A DNA stretch of 48,387 bases from an uncultured Butyrivibrio sp. (GCA_947168335.1 CAMVLM010000010.1:1-48387); one strand, 5' to 3'; numbered from the stretch's first letter, positions 18,382 through 27,473 are shown. A program made the numbers and translations. The notes: generated by a model from the sequence alone, not told the origin.

Positions 18382-19434
18382 TTACCTCATAAATTTTGTA
18401 ATATCGTTAACAACAACCACAGCCATTAGAGCAAGAAGAAGTACCATTCCCACAAGATGAACCATACCTTCTTTTTCTCTCGGTACAGGCTTCCCTCTGA
18501 CCACTTCAATAAACTGGAAAATAAGTCGGCCGCCATCCAGTGCAGGAAGCGGAAGAAGATTCATTATTCCCAGGTTCACTGAAAGCAGTATCACAAGTTC
18601 CATCATTGTAAGCAAAACTGACGAAAGTCCATAAGGACTCACTGCTTCATAGGTATCATCAACTATCTTGACCATACCAACAGGACCCGAAACATCATTA
18701 AGTGTCAGACGTCCCTGTATAAGCAGCGCAAGACTTCTGTATGTCGCCTTAAAGTAATAGAGCAGATCGTAGAGTGCATAGGGAACAACCTGAGAAGCAC
18801 TGACTTTCTCATATTTTCCGATATATATACCCATGTAATATCTGCCTGATTCACTATCATACTTAGGCGTCAGGGTTGCAACTCCCCTTTCACCGTCACG
18901 TTCATATTCGATGATCATTGGACCGCCGGTATTAAACTGTGAGATCAGTGTAACCTCGGATGCAAGATGTATTCTCTCACCATCCACGGAAATGATGGTA
19001 TCACCCTCACGAAGTCCTGCTTCAGCAGCTGCTGAATTCTCTGTAAGCCCCGAGATAACAGGGAAGGCCCATGTTGAATTTGCAACAACTATTATCGCAA
19101 GAATAAGCGCTGTGAGGAAATTGAAAAAGGGTCCCGCAATCAGAGTTGCGATTCTTGCCCATACATTTGCATTGGGGAAAGCTCTCTCATCAAATTCCTG
19201 CTTTTCTGCGTCAATTACATCCTCACCTTCAAATACACAGGCACCGCCCAATGGCAGAAGCCTGATGCTGTAGGTTGTTTCACCTCTTTTTTTCTTAAAG
19301 AGAACAGGTCCCATACCCACATAAAACTCAAGAACACGAATTCCGTTTGCCTTGGCAATAAGGAAATGTCCTAACTCGTGGGTTGTTACCAGAACAAAAA
19401 ATATAGCTACAAAAATAATTAAACTGACTAACAT
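18382..19434 (-). CDS. rseP: Site-2 intramembrane metalloprotease RseP
   Basis: RseP-type proteases cut membrane-embedded regulators such as anti-sigma factors and remnant signal peptides. The protein has the zinc motif TTHELGHFLIAK in the first transmembrane helix, a central PDZ domain (LREGDTIISVDGERI), and the C-terminal membrane motif MNLLPLPALDGGR. The frame opens at a TTG (19458) that overlaps the GGAGGG ribosome binding site. ATG 19434 gives 350 residues and a normal N-terminus, though the spacer to that site is long (about 13 bases). The place between dxr and ispG is conserved in Firmicutes. Confidence 0.94.
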   Translation of the reverse strand: MLVSLIIFVAIFFVLVTTHELGHFLIAKANGIRVLEFYVGMGPVLFKKKRGETTYSIRLLPLGGACVFEGEDVIDAEKQEFDERAFPNANVWARIATLIAGPFFNFLTALILAIIVVANSTWAFPVISGLTENSAAAEAGLREGDTIISVDGERIHLASEVTLISQFNTGGPMIIEYERDGERGVATLTPKYDSESGRYYMGIYIGKYEKVSASQVVPYALYDLLYYFKATYRSLALLIQGRLTLNDVSGPVGMVKIVDDTYEAVSPYGLSSVLLTMMELVILLSVNLGIMNLLPLPALDGGRLIFQFIEVVRGKPVPREKEGMVHLVGMVLLLALMAVVVVNDITKFMR

Positions 19435-19516
19435 AAAATAAAAACTTCCCTCCGACAATATAATGCTTCATAGCACTATTTGCCATTATAACTCATATAA
19501 ATGTCCAAAATATGAA

Positions 19517-20665
19517 TTATAGTCTACCCTCAAGATATTCGTATGTCTCCGCTTCTGCCTTGAGTATTTCATCAAGATTAGGATTTTCCACTATAGTATG
19601 ATGCTCCATGGCATCTGAAATAAGTCTGTAGATATCAAGGAACTTAATCTCTCTGTTTATAAATTTCTTTACAGCCATCTCATTCGCGGCATTGAATACA
19701 GTGGGCATGCTTCCACCTGCTTTTGCTGCCTCAAATGCAAGCGCAAGGCCACGGAAAGTATCTGTATCCGGCTTTTCAAAAGTCATGCTTCCAAGCTCAA
19801 AGAAATCCAGTCTCTTTTCACTCATTGGCATTCTGTCCGGGTAAAAAAGTGCATACTGAATAGGAAGCTTCATATCCGGAACTCCAAGCTGTGCCATTAC
19901 AGCGCCGTCCACAAACTGAACCATGGAGTGAATGATACTCTGAGGCTGAACAACCACCTGTATCCGGTCAAGGTCAACTCCAAAAAGCCACTTTGCTTCC
20001 ATCACCTCAAGTCCCTTATTTACCAGTGATGCGGAGTCGATGGTAACCTTGGGCCCCATATCCCAGTTGGGATGTTTTAATGCATCATCAACCGTCATTT
20101 CTACAAGTTCTTCTCTCTTTTTACCTCTGAAAGGTCCGCCGGATGCGGTAAGAAGAATCTTCTCCAGTTTATCGGCAGGTTCACCGTTTAATGACTGGAA
20201 AATTGCACTGTGCTCACTGTCAACAGGAAGGATCTTAACATTATTTTTTGCTGCAAGAGGCATAATGATGTGTCCAGCGGTTACAAGTGTTTCCTTGTTT
20301 GCAAGAGCTATATCCTTTCCACTTTCAATAGCAGCAATTGTGGGACGGATTCCGATCATTCCAACAACAGCGGTAAGAACCGTATCTGCTTCGGGAACTG
20401 TAGATATCTCCACAAGTCCCTCCATACCTGAAAATACCTTAACAGGCATATCTGCAAGTCTGATCTTAAGATCTTCTGCTGCCTTCTCATCAAACATGCA
20501 TACATACTCGGGTCTGAATTCCCTCACCTGCTGTTCAACCTTATCTGCACTTCTGTTTGCAGCTATTCCCACAACCTTAAGGTCCTTGGGGTTATTTCGT
20601 ACAACATCAAGTGTCTGTGTTCCTATTGAGCCTGTAGAGCCAAGCAATACTATTTTTCTTCCCAT
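19517..20665 (-). CDS. dxr: 1-deoxy-D-xylulose 5-phosphate reductoisomerase
   Basis: Dxr converts DXP to MEP with NADPH, the committed step of the non-mevalonate isoprenoid pathway. The 382-residue product starts with KIVLLGSTGSIGTQTLDVV (NADPH fold). It has ALANKETLVTAGHI, the metal and substrate motif PVDSEHSAIFQSL, then LTASGGPFRG and HPNWDMGPKVTIDSASL. The start is ATG 20665 with AGAGGA upstream. It sits between cdsA and rseP, the standard order, and provides precursors for the undecaprenyl lipid made by uppS in the same operon. Confidence 0.98.
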   Translation of the reverse strand: MGRKIVLLGSTGSIGTQTLDVVRNNPKDLKVVGIAANRSADKVEQQVREFRPEYVCMFDEKAAEDLKIRLADMPVKVFSGMEGLVEISTVPEADTVLTAVVGMIGIRPTIAAIESGKDIALANKETLVTAGHIIMPLAAKNNVKILPVDSEHSAIFQSLNGEPADKLEKILLTASGGPFRGKKREELVEMTVDDALKHPNWDMGPKVTIDSASLVNKGLEVMEAKWLFGVDLDRIQVVVQPQSIIHSMVQFVDGAVMAQLGVPDMKLPIQYALFYPDRMPMSEKRLDFFELGSMTFEKPDTDTFRGLALAFEAAKAGGSMPTVFNAANEMAVKKFINREIKFLDIYRLISDAMEHHTIVENPNLDEILKAEAETYEYLEGRL

Positions 20666-20692
20666 ATTAATCCTCTTATCTGATAAAACTCA

Positions 20693-21523
20693 TCATGCAG
20701 CCAAAAGAAAAGCCGCCAAATAATAAATCACCGGAGTGATAAAGATAACACTGTCAAATCTGTCCATGATTCCGCCATGTCCCGGAATAAGATGTCCGTA
20801 ATCCTTAATATCATGATTTCTCTTTATTCCGGAAGCAATAAGATCTCCTATCTGTGACAACGGGCTTGCAATCAGAGTGATGATACCAAAGCTGATCACT
20901 GATTTGCTCACACTGATTCCGGAGCCTGCGTAAACCGCAAAAACATATCCAAAAATAAGTCCCACAATCACACTTCCCAGGACACCTCCGACTGCTCCCT
21001 CAACTGTCTTTTTGGGAGAAAGCTTCGGACAGAGCTTATGCTTTCCAAACATACTGCCCGCAAAATACGCGCATGTATCACAAACCCATGCAATAAAAGG
21101 AATCCATGCAAGGAAAGAACCATTGGGCATCATCCTTATCAGATAGATAAATGAAAGCATCATTGGTGCATACACAAAAGAGAACACCGCCTGAACCATT
21201 TTATCCGAACTGATATCCGGAAAACCAAAAACAAATACAACGGCATCCGCGCAGAATAAAACTATGGTGATAAGTACAAAAAACTTCATGTCACCCTTGG
21301 ACATGATCATAAGAAAATAGTGAAGTGCCACCATCAATAGACCCACTATCTCCATCCTGCCTGCTTTGCCATCTTTCATTGAAAAGCCAAAAGCACCGGC
21401 AAGTTCATGATATGCCGTAAGTGAAACAAACAGCAAAACTCCCGCTGTAACATAGCCTCCGCTAAGAAGTGTCACAGCAAGAAGAACCACCAGTACCGCA
21501 CCGCTGATTACTCTCGTCTTCAT
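20693..21523 (-). CDS. cdsA: Phosphatidate cytidylyltransferase
   Basis: CdsA makes CDP-diacylglycerol, the precursor of membrane phospholipids. The product is a polytopic membrane protein of 276 residues with the family C-terminal signature SPLSQIGDLIASGIKRNHDIKDYG followed by HGGIMDRFDS; the central segment has FGKHKLCPKLSPKKT. The frame begins with a TTG two codons upstream, but ATG 21523 (MKTRVISG) is the usual start with a GGGGA site upstream. It follows uppS in the operon. Confidence 0.96.
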   Translation of the reverse strand: MKTRVISGAVLVVLLAVTLLSGGYVTAGVLLFVSLTAYHELAGAFGFSMKDGKAGRMEIVGLLMVALHYFLMIMSKGDMKFFVLITIVLFCADAVVFVFGFPDISSDKMVQAVFSFVYAPMMLSFIYLIRMMPNGSFLAWIPFIAWVCDTCAYFAGSMFGKHKLCPKLSPKKTVEGAVGGVLGSVIVGLIFGYVFAVYAGSGISVSKSVISFGIITLIASPLSQIGDLIASGIKRNHDIKDYGHLIPGHGGIMDRFDSVIFITPVIYYLAAFLLAA

Positions 21524-21554
21524 AAACAATCTATCCCCTGATTATTCTAATTAA

Positions 21555-22277
21555 TTATTTCTCTTCTCCGGTATCCTTAAGTCCACCGAATTTCCTGTTG
21601 CGATTGCCGTATGCCCCAACAGCCTTCTCAAGCTCTGCCTTGTCAAAATCAGGCCATGCAATATCAGTATAATAAAACTCAGTATAAGCGCACTGCCAGA
21701 GAAGGAAGTTGCTAAGTCTCTGCTCTCCGCATGTACGTATAAGCAGATCCGGATCAGGAAGATTTCCTGTATCAAGATTTCTGCTGATCATCTCCTCTGT
21801 TATATCCTCAGGAGAAATCTGTCCGTCTTTGCAGTCTCCGGCGATCTTTTTAACCGCACGGACGATCTCGTCACGACTGCCATAATTTATTGCTATAGTA
21901 AAAGTAAGTCCGGTATTACCTGCTGTTGCAGTCTCAAGCTCTTCAATCGCATCGCGGATATCATCTGAAAGTCGTGATCTCTCGCCGATAACCTGACATC
22001 TCACGTTATTCTTCATGGATTTTTTGATACTTGATTTCAGATACTGTCTGAGAATTGTCATAAGAGCAGAAACCTCTGTCTCCGGTCTGTTCCAGTTCTC
22101 AGTAGAAAAAGCATATACCGTAAGGTATTTGATACCCATATCTCTTGCCACTACAAGAATATCCTCTACTGCCTTGGCACCCTGCATGTGGCCGTAATTT
22201 CTGGGCATACCCTTGGCCTTTGCCCATCTGCCGTTTCCATCCAGTATTATTGCAACATGTTGCGGAATATTACTCAT
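21555..22277 (-). CDS. uppS: Undecaprenyl (polyprenyl) diphosphate synthase
   Basis: UppS extends farnesyl diphosphate with cis-isoprene units to make the lipid carrier for cell-wall synthesis. The 240-residue product has HVAIILDGNGRWAKAKG with the catalytic Asp, then RNYGHMQGAKAV, YAFSTENWNRP and DLLIRTCGEQRLSNFLLWQ. The open frame extends to 22337, but ATG 22277 has GGAGA eight bases upstream and starts at MSNIPQHVA, as in relatives. A terminator-like hairpin lies between frr and this gene, so expression may be partly attenuated. Confidence 0.97.
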   Translation of the reverse strand: MSNIPQHVAIILDGNGRWAKAKGMPRNYGHMQGAKAVEDILVVARDMGIKYLTVYAFSTENWNRPETEVSALMTILRQYLKSSIKKSMKNNVRCQVIGERSRLSDDIRDAIEELETATAGNTGLTFTIAINYGSRDEIVRAVKKIAGDCKDGQISPEDITEEMISRNLDTGNLPDPDLLIRTCGEQRLSNFLLWQCAYTEFYYTDIAWPDFDKAELEKAVGAYGNRNRKFGGLKDTGEEK

Positions 22278-22320
22278 TAATCTCGTCTCCAATTTTAAAT
22301 ACTTTAAATTAAGAAAATCA

Positions 22321-22343
22321 GAGCCTGTGACCGGCACAGGCTC
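22321..22343 (-). terminator. Hairpin between frr and uppS
   Basis: GAGCCTGTG pairs perfectly with CACAGGCTC around a five-base loop, then TGATTTTCTT follows on the minus strand. It may partly stop transcription after frr or protect its 3' end; the T tract is imperfect. Confidence 0.6.
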
Positions 22344-22375
22344 CTGATAATTCTAAGTTTCTATATGTCACGACA

Positions 22376-22927
22376 TTAAACTGTCATGATTTCCTTGCTC
22401 TTCTCTTCAATAGCTGCATCTATCTTCTTGATAAACTTATCTGTGAGCTTCTGAAGATCATCCTCAAGTTCAGCGATCTCATCCTCTGATACATCGGTTC
22501 CCTTGAGTTTCTTGAATGCATCATTTCCATCACGTCTGATGTTTCTTACAGCAACCTTGGAATCCTCACCCTTTTTCTTGATATCCTTGGCAAGCTGTTT
22601 TCTGCGTTCCTCTGTGAGTTCAGGGAAAATAAGTCTGATCACGCTGCCATCATTGCTGGGAGTGATTCCAACATCTGATGCCATGATAGCCTTCTCAATA
22701 TCCTTGATAAGTGTCTTATCCCAGGGAGCAATCTGGATCATGCGGGCCTCAGGGATTGATACGTTACCTACCTGCTGAAGAGGTGTAGGTGTTCCGTAGT
22801 AGTCAACCTTGATCTTGTCAAGTACATGAGGATTAGCGCGTCCTGCACGAACAGCTGCAAGGTCCTGTGAAAGGAAATCGAATGCTTTGTTCATTTTCTC
22901 TTCATAAGGCTTAACTTTCTCATTCAT
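22376..22927 (-). CDS. frr: Ribosome recycling factor
   Basis: RRF, with EF-G, splits post-termination ribosomes. The 183-residue product shows AVRAGRANPHVLDKIKVDYYG, then TPLQQVGNVSIPEARMIQI, then FPELTEERRKQL, all canonical. A TTG five codons upstream overlaps the GGAGG site; the ATG at 22927 has that site at 8 bases and is chosen. It is 19 bases after pyrH, the usual pyrH-frr pair. Confidence 0.98.
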   Translation of the reverse strand: MNEKVKPYEEKMNKAFDFLSQDLAAVRAGRANPHVLDKIKVDYYGTPTPLQQVGNVSIPEARMIQIAPWDKTLIKDIEKAIMASDVGITPSNDGSVIRLIFPELTEERRKQLAKDIKKKGEDSKVAVRNIRRDGNDAFKKLKGTDVSEDEIAELEDDLQKLTDKFIKKIDAAIEEKSKEIMTV

Positions 22928-22946
22928 ACTGTTGTCCTCCAACTAA

Positions 22947-23639
22947 TTAAGCTGTTACGGTAGTTCCGTTAAACTCACCGCTCTCTGCCTTAATTATACT
23001 ATTTTCTTCCTGTAAAGCGAAGACACGCATAGGAATATGATTCTCTTTTACCATGATAGAAGCTGTCATATCAACAACCTGAAGGTTCTGAGCCACAACA
23101 TCATCTATGCTAATGGTGTCATATCTCTTTGCACCAGGATTGGTTGCCGGATCGCTGTCATATACTCCGTCGATTGCCTTAGCAAGAAGCATTACATCTG
23201 CCTCAATTTCAATGGCACGAAGTGCGGCACCTGTATCTGTTGAGAAGTAAGGGTGTCCTGTACCTCCCGCGAAAAATACTACCATTCCCTTTTCAAAATA
23301 CTTGTTAGCTCTGTCCTTGGAGAAGAGCTTCGTAAATGAACCGCATTCGAAGGGAGTAAGTATATTTGTCATCATCCCAACGCTTCTGAAAATCTCTGAA
23401 ACATAGATGCAGTTCATGACAGTTGCAAGCATACCGATCTGATCTGCCTTAACCCTGTCAATGTTCTCGCTGGTACGCCCTCTCCAGAAGTTACCTCCTC
23501 CGATAACGATACCAACCTCTGTTCCTTTGTCCACAAGCTGCTTGACCTGAAGCGCAACTCCGCGGACTGTTGCCTCGTCAAAACCTGTTTTATTTGGGCC
23601 TGCAAGGGCTTCACCACTAAGCTTTAATAATATTCTCAT
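22947..23639 (-). CDS. pyrH: UMP kinase
   Basis: PyrH phosphorylates UMP to UDP. The 230-residue product has ILLKLSGEALAG, VIGGGNFWRGR, the FAGGTGHPYFSTDTGAALRA signature, and VDMTASIMVKENHIPMRVF. Its ATG immediately follows the bactofilin stop (TAAATG) and its AAGGAAC site lies within the bactofilin end, so the two are translationally coupled. The usual upstream neighbours rpsB and tsf are replaced here by bactofilin and a polysaccharide deacetylase. Confidence 0.98.
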   Translation of the reverse strand: MRILLKLSGEALAGPNKTGFDEATVRGVALQVKQLVDKGTEVGIVIGGGNFWRGRTSENIDRVKADQIGMLATVMNCIYVSEIFRSVGMMTNILTPFECGSFTKLFSKDRANKYFEKGMVVFFAGGTGHPYFSTDTGAALRAIEIEADVMLLAKAIDGVYDSDPATNPGAKRYDTISIDDVVAQNLQVVDMTASIMVKENHIPMRVFALQEENSIIKAESGEFNGTTVTA

Positions 23640-24647
23640 TTATTTTGTTCCTTTAAGACCATCAAAGAATGCAGAAGGATTAACCTCAGCATAAGACTGT
23701 GAGCAGTTACCTTCAATAACAGCACCGTTGTTAATCTGTACTGACTGTGACTTGATGTTACCCATTACGATTGCTGTTGTATCAAGTACAACAGGTCCGG
23801 GAACATCGATATCACCCTTAACAGCACCGGCGATTACTGCGCTTGTAGCATAGATGTTACCTATAACTACCGTGCTCTGACCAATCTTAACACTTCCGTT
23901 ACTTCTTACTTCACCGGTAATTCTTGCTGCTTCAGCATAAATCTCTGCTGCTCTTGAGTCGCCTTCAATCTCGCCTGTTACATTGAGCTTACCAAGGCAT
24001 GTTACATTACCTGTAATCTTACCGATAAGATCAAGTGATCCTGTTGTCTCAAGATTACCATTGATTTTCATTCCCTCTGTGATGCTGGCTGTTTCATCCG
24101 TAGGTGTCTGCTGCTGAATATCCATTGTTTCAAATCCCCCATTGTTATAATTATTTACAGGTGCATACGCATCCTCTTTTTCAACCCTCTCCTCAACAAA
24201 TGTATTGGCATTAGATGTAAGAGATGAAGTAAGATCAGCAACTGAATCCTCCGTAGGAACTTCTTCGTCACTAACCTCAGGCTCGATAACTTCAGCTATT
24301 GGCTCTTCGATTACAGGCTCTTCGATTACAGACTCTTCGATTTCAGGTTCTTCTTCCTCAACCTCAGCCTCAATCTCCTCGGGCTCATCTTCCTTCTCCT
24401 CAACTTCTTCAACCTTTTCTTCTTCAGGCTCTTCTTCCTTTACCGGCTCTGCTTCATCAAGTTTGATCTCATCAAGATGATCAAGCATCTCGTTCAGATC
24501 CTTCTTAACCTCAGCCTCACTCTTAGCCTTGACAGGAGTCTCTTCCGCGGTCTCGTTGCCGGGAATCTTTGCCTCATCAGCTTCCTCAGGTATTATTGAC
24601 TTTGCTGCCTGAGAGAGATCGCTTTTCAGCTCTGAAAAAAATCCCAT
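23640..24647 (-). CDS. Bactofilin-domain protein with long acidic N-terminal region
   Basis: Bactofilins polymerise without nucleotides into cytoskeletal filaments or patches at the membrane, often placing cell-wall enzymes. The 335-residue protein begins with MGFFSELKSDL. Residues about 20-125 are extremely acidic and Glu/Pro/Ile/Val-rich, with IEEPVIEEP-type repeats. Residues about 190-330 are the right-handed beta-helix core: GNLETTGSLDLIGKITGNV, AEIYAEAARITGEVRSNGS, GNIYATSAVIAGAVKGDI. No membrane segment is visible. It lies between the deacetylase and pyrH, with ribosome binding site GGAGG. The acidic extension is unusual and may mediate partner binding (inference). Confidence 0.9.
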   Translation of the reverse strand: MGFFSELKSDLSQAAKSIIPEEADEAKIPGNETAEETPVKAKSEAEVKKDLNEMLDHLDEIKLDEAEPVKEEEPEEEKVEEVEEKEDEPEEIEAEVEEEEPEIEESVIEEPVIEEPIAEVIEPEVSDEEVPTEDSVADLTSSLTSNANTFVEERVEKEDAYAPVNNYNNGGFETMDIQQQTPTDETASITEGMKINGNLETTGSLDLIGKITGNVTCLGKLNVTGEIEGDSRAAEIYAEAARITGEVRSNGSVKIGQSTVVIGNIYATSAVIAGAVKGDIDVPGPVVLDTTAIVMGNIKSQSVQINNGAVIEGNCSQSYAEVNPSAFFDGLKGTK

Positions 24648-24677
24648 TTCAATTTTCCTCCGTTTATATATTTTGCA

Positions 24678-25709
24678 TTACTGAGAATTGCTGATATGTT
24701 GAACCGGTAATGTATCTTCCGTTACCGGAACTATCACTGTGTTATCAAGTTCCTGCACCTGCCGAATGATCTCGGGAAGCGCATCTATGGTGGCCTGCTT
24801 GTCTGATGCGTCGTGAAGCAGGATTATGGAGTTTTCAAATTTCGGAACTCCCGTCATGACATTGGTTACTATCATGTCTGACGTGATGCCGTCCCTGTCA
24901 TCTCCACTGGCCACATTCCAATCATAATATGTGATATTTTCAAGTTCAAGATAATTAATCAGTTCCTTCATGTTAACCTTGCTGACTGTGTTGGAACTGC
25001 CACCGGGAAATCTGTAATAGGTTGACCAGATACCGGTAGTCTCGTATAAAAACGTCTGCAATTTATGAAGATCAGTCTGAAAACTCGTAAGAGATTCATA
25101 CAGCTCACTGTACCTGTGACTGTAAGAGTGCATACCAAGAGTATGCCCTTCTTCTACTATGCGTTTATATACATCTGCATATTTGCTGTCTTCTTTACCG
25201 GTTACAAAAAAAGTAGCCTTTACATTATTCTCTTTCAGAATATCCAGAATTTCTCCGGTTTTTGAACTGGGTCCGTCATCAAATGTGATGTACACTCTGC
25301 GCATACCATCGGTCACGGGTTCGTTACCCTCTGCGTTATTCAGAATATCCTGTGTTTTTTCATCCGGATTGTCTGCTATCTCCTCTGTTTCCGCTATATC
25401 TGTTTCAGAAGATGCCTCGGAAGACGTATCTTTCCTTACTATCTCCGTATCATTATTCTCAAGAGGCGGATCATCTCCCTTCCCTTGAGCTAATGCTGAA
25501 TCTCCGTACTTCTCCTCGTACCAGGAAAGCTCTTCCTTTGCCTCGTCCAGAGTCTTGTTTACTCTGTCAATCTTTATTGCGAGAATCAGGCAAATACAGG
25601 TGGGAACAAGACAAGCGGCTGCTATTGAAAATAAAATGACCTTCCTCAGGAAGCGGATTCTTTTGGCTCTGTCCGCTCCGGTTCCGGTTCCCTCCCCATT
25701 TTCATACAT
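24678..25709 (-). CDS. Membrane-anchored polysaccharide deacetylase (NodB/CE4 fold)
   Basis: CE4 enzymes remove acetyl groups from peptidoglycan or other glycans. The 343-residue protein has a cytoplasmic basic start, one transmembrane helix (about residues 25-47), a short coiled coil, and a Ser/Asp/Glu-rich stalk. The NodB domain follows from about residue 140: ITFDDGPSSKT (motif 1), HSYSHRY (motif 2, metal His), RFPGGSSN (motif 3), DWNVASGDD (motif 4) and IILLHD (motif 5). All expected metal ligands seem present, so it should be active outside the cell. It begins the operon with bactofilin, hinting at a scaffold-guided wall enzyme. The ribosome binding site before ATG 25709 is weak. Confidence 0.92.
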   Translation of the reverse strand: MYENGEGTGTGADRAKRIRFLRKVILFSIAAACLVPTCICLILAIKIDRVNKTLDEAKEELSWYEEKYGDSALAQGKGDDPPLENNDTEIVRKDTSSEASSETDIAETEEIADNPDEKTQDILNNAEGNEPVTDGMRRVYITFDDGPSSKTGEILDILKENNVKATFFVTGKEDSKYADVYKRIVEEGHTLGMHSYSHRYSELYESLTSFQTDLHKLQTFLYETTGIWSTYYRFPGGSSNTVSKVNMKELINYLELENITYYDWNVASGDDRDGITSDMIVTNVMTGVPKFENSIILLHDASDKQATIDALPEIIRQVQELDNTVIVPVTEDTLPVQHISNSQ

Positions 25710-25748
25710 ATTGTTACCACATTTCCTATTTTTATATAGCCAAAAAGC

Positions 25749-25754
25749 ATTATA
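25749..25754 (-). promoter_or_regulatory. Probable -10 box for the deacetylase-bactofilin-pyrH operon
   Basis: A TATAAT on the minus strand lies about 40 bases before the deacetylase start, within the 236-base divergent gap to the plus-strand secreted gene. No convincing -35 box was seen. For the plus-strand gene the gap shows a good ribosome binding site but no clear promoter. Confidence 0.45.
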
Positions 25755-25945
25755 TCATAATTTCGCCCATAAAACACCTACTCTGTGATTTTGGTATTTT
25801 TCAATGTACAAATTTAACAAGATTTTATAAAAATTTTTGGAGGCCCAAAAACAGCCAGTATATATTTTTTTTAGATTTACTTTATGGGGAGTTTATGCTC
25901 GTTTGATATCCTATTCATACAGTAAAGAAAGCGGAGGAAACAGGT

Positions 25946-26614
25946 ATGAAAAAAATCTATTCAATCATCATTTCAATTGCCCTTATTTTCGGAGCATTCA
26001 CACCTGTACATGTATTGGCAAGAGCAAATCAGTCTGTCTCAGCATCTGATATTTCAATTGATGCAGAGTATCTGATAAAAGATCAGGACGGTCTTCACTC
26101 AAGATATGTAGTGATCGCATCCAATTCCACAGGCAGCGACATCAGTGTGAAAGCCGATTTTTATGCACTCAATTCCGAAGGCTCACCTATTGTAGCAGTT
26201 CACGACAGCGCAGATGCAGTTAAAGCCGGTCAGTCTTTCATAATGTACGGACAGTTCAAAAACGATGCCATCGCAGACGCAGCAAGCTTTACTTATGATC
26301 TCAGAGGTGAGACAACTTCACAGTGCAGATATGATGCTGTAGGTCTCGATGTTCAGAAATCAGCTGACAATGAGCTTAATATCACAGGGACAAATTTCTC
26401 TGCTTCAGATGTAAACCTCATCAATGTCCGCGGAGTATTCTTCAAGGACGGCGCACCTGTTGCATTTGATACAGTAAACATCGGAGATTCAGGTTATACT
26501 CTTCGCAGTGGTTCATCAGGAATCCAGCAGCTTGGAATGACTCTTGAAGATTATGACGACTATGTAATTACTTATACTGCCTCTTCTGATATCACTTTGG
26601 CAGAGGATCTGTGA
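25946..26614 (+). CDS. Secreted protein of unknown function
   Basis: This 222-residue protein begins with a clear Sec signal peptide: MKKIY, a hydrophobic core, and a likely cut after HVLARA. The mature part (about 195 residues) looks beta-rich, with two similar halves resembling small Ig-like modules: RYVVIASNSTGSDISVKADF in the first and ISGTNF/VNLINVRGVFF-type segments in the second. It contains no Cys-rich, sortase or lipobox motif. The start has GGAGG eight bases upstream. It is the only convincing plus-strand gene in the window, lying divergent from the deacetylase operon and convergent with truA. I cannot name its family. Confidence 0.85.
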   Translation: MKKIYSIIISIALIFGAFTPVHVLARANQSVSASDISIDAEYLIKDQDGLHSRYVVIASNSTGSDISVKADFYALNSEGSPIVAVHDSADAVKAGQSFIMYGQFKNDAIADAASFTYDLRGETTSQCRYDAVGLDVQKSADNELNITGTNFSASDVNLINVRGVFFKDGAPVAFDTVNIGDSGYTLRSGSSGIQQLGMTLEDYDDYVITYTASSDITLAEDL

Positions 26615-26650
26615 TCTTCTCTCACTTAGATCGCCGGGTGATTATGAAAC

Positions 26651-26692
26651 AAGGGTATCACGCATCTTCCTCTCTTGATGCATGATACCCTT
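26651..26692. terminator. Bidirectional terminator between the secreted gene and truA
   Basis: AAGGGTATCA-c-GCATC pairs with GATGC-a-TGATACCCTT around a short loop. TTTAATTTTG follows on the plus strand and TTGTTTC on the minus strand, so it can serve both convergent genes; the plus-strand tail is stronger. Confidence 0.85.
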
Positions 26693-26720
26693 TAATTTTG
26701 TGCTGAATCGATCTTATTAT

Positions 26721-27473
26721 TTAATAGTCCACCTTCATAAGACAAAGTCCCTGAGGCGGTGCTGTCGGTCCCGCTTTCTGCCTGTCACAGGCATTTATGA
26801 TTTCTTCCATTTCAGAAGGTTCAATGTTTCCATATCCCACTTCCAGAAGTGTTCCCGTCATAATGCGGACCATATTCTGTAAAAATCCGTTACCATGAAA
26901 ATAAAATCTTATCTGAGGGCCGCTCTCCTCAATTTTTATATTATCCACACATCTGACAGTGGATTTTTTCATGTGGGTGTTACCACAGAAGCTCTTGAAA
27001 TCATGTGTTCCCACAATGTATTCTGCTGCCTGCCTCATCAGCTCCGTATCAGGTTTTCTGTCAAGGACAGTAACATATTTTCTGTCAAAAACAGGCTTGG
27101 AATTGCCATAGTAACAGGTGTATCTGTAGGTTTTTCCAAGGGCATTGTAGCGGCTGTGAAATCTCTCGGAACAGATCTTCACATCATTGATGCTTATGTC
27201 CTCAGGAAGGTATTCATTCATATACTTCTGAATCTCTTCCTCAGTAAAAACCGTATCCAGCATTGCGTTGGCAGTCATCGCCCTCGCATGGACTCCTGCA
27301 TCTGTTCTTCCGGCTCCGATGACCTGGACTGATTCACCCTCGTCCATTCCCACCATTCTGCTGAGAACATTCTCAAGTTTTCCCTGGATGGTCATATCCT
27401 TATTCGGTTGTCTCTCCCAGCCATAAAACCTGGTTCCGTCATAGCTAAGTGTGAATTTATAGTTTCTTTTCAT
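26721..27473 (-). CDS. truA: tRNA pseudouridine(38-40) synthase
   Basis: TruA modifies positions 38-40 of the anticodon arm. The 250-residue product has NYKFTLSYDGTRFYGWERQP, the catalytic segment GAGRTDAGVHARAM, FHSRYNALGKTYRY, and the C-terminal FLQNMVRIMTGTLLEVGYG. The open frame extends to 27539, overlapping the upstream phosphatase gene. ATG 27473 (MKRNYKF) has AAAGG upstream, follows the thrH stop by 13 bases, and matches normal length. Confidence 0.97.
   Translation of the reverse strand: MKRNYKFTLSYDGTRFYGWERQPNKDMTIQGKLENVLSRMVGMDEGESVQVIGAGRTDAGVHARAMTANAMLDTVFTEEEIQKYMNEYLPEDISINDVKICSERFHSRYNALGKTYRYTCYYGNSKPVFDRKYVTVLDRKPDTELMRQAAEYIVGTHDFKSFCGNTHMKKSTVRCVDNIKIEESGPQIRFYFHGNGFLQNMVRIMTGTLLEVGYGNIEPSEMEEIINACDRQKAGPTAPPQGLCLMKVDY

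Noticed and set aside
20040-20723. 227-codon plus-strand open frame opposite dxr
   Set aside because: It is the shadow of dxr: no ribosome binding site, low-information Ser/Ile/Pro-rich translation, and the opposite strand encodes a complete enzyme.
25755-25945. Riboswitch before the plus-strand secreted gene
   Set aside because: I looked for c-di-GMP and other common aptamer cores and saw none; only a good ribosome binding site is evident.
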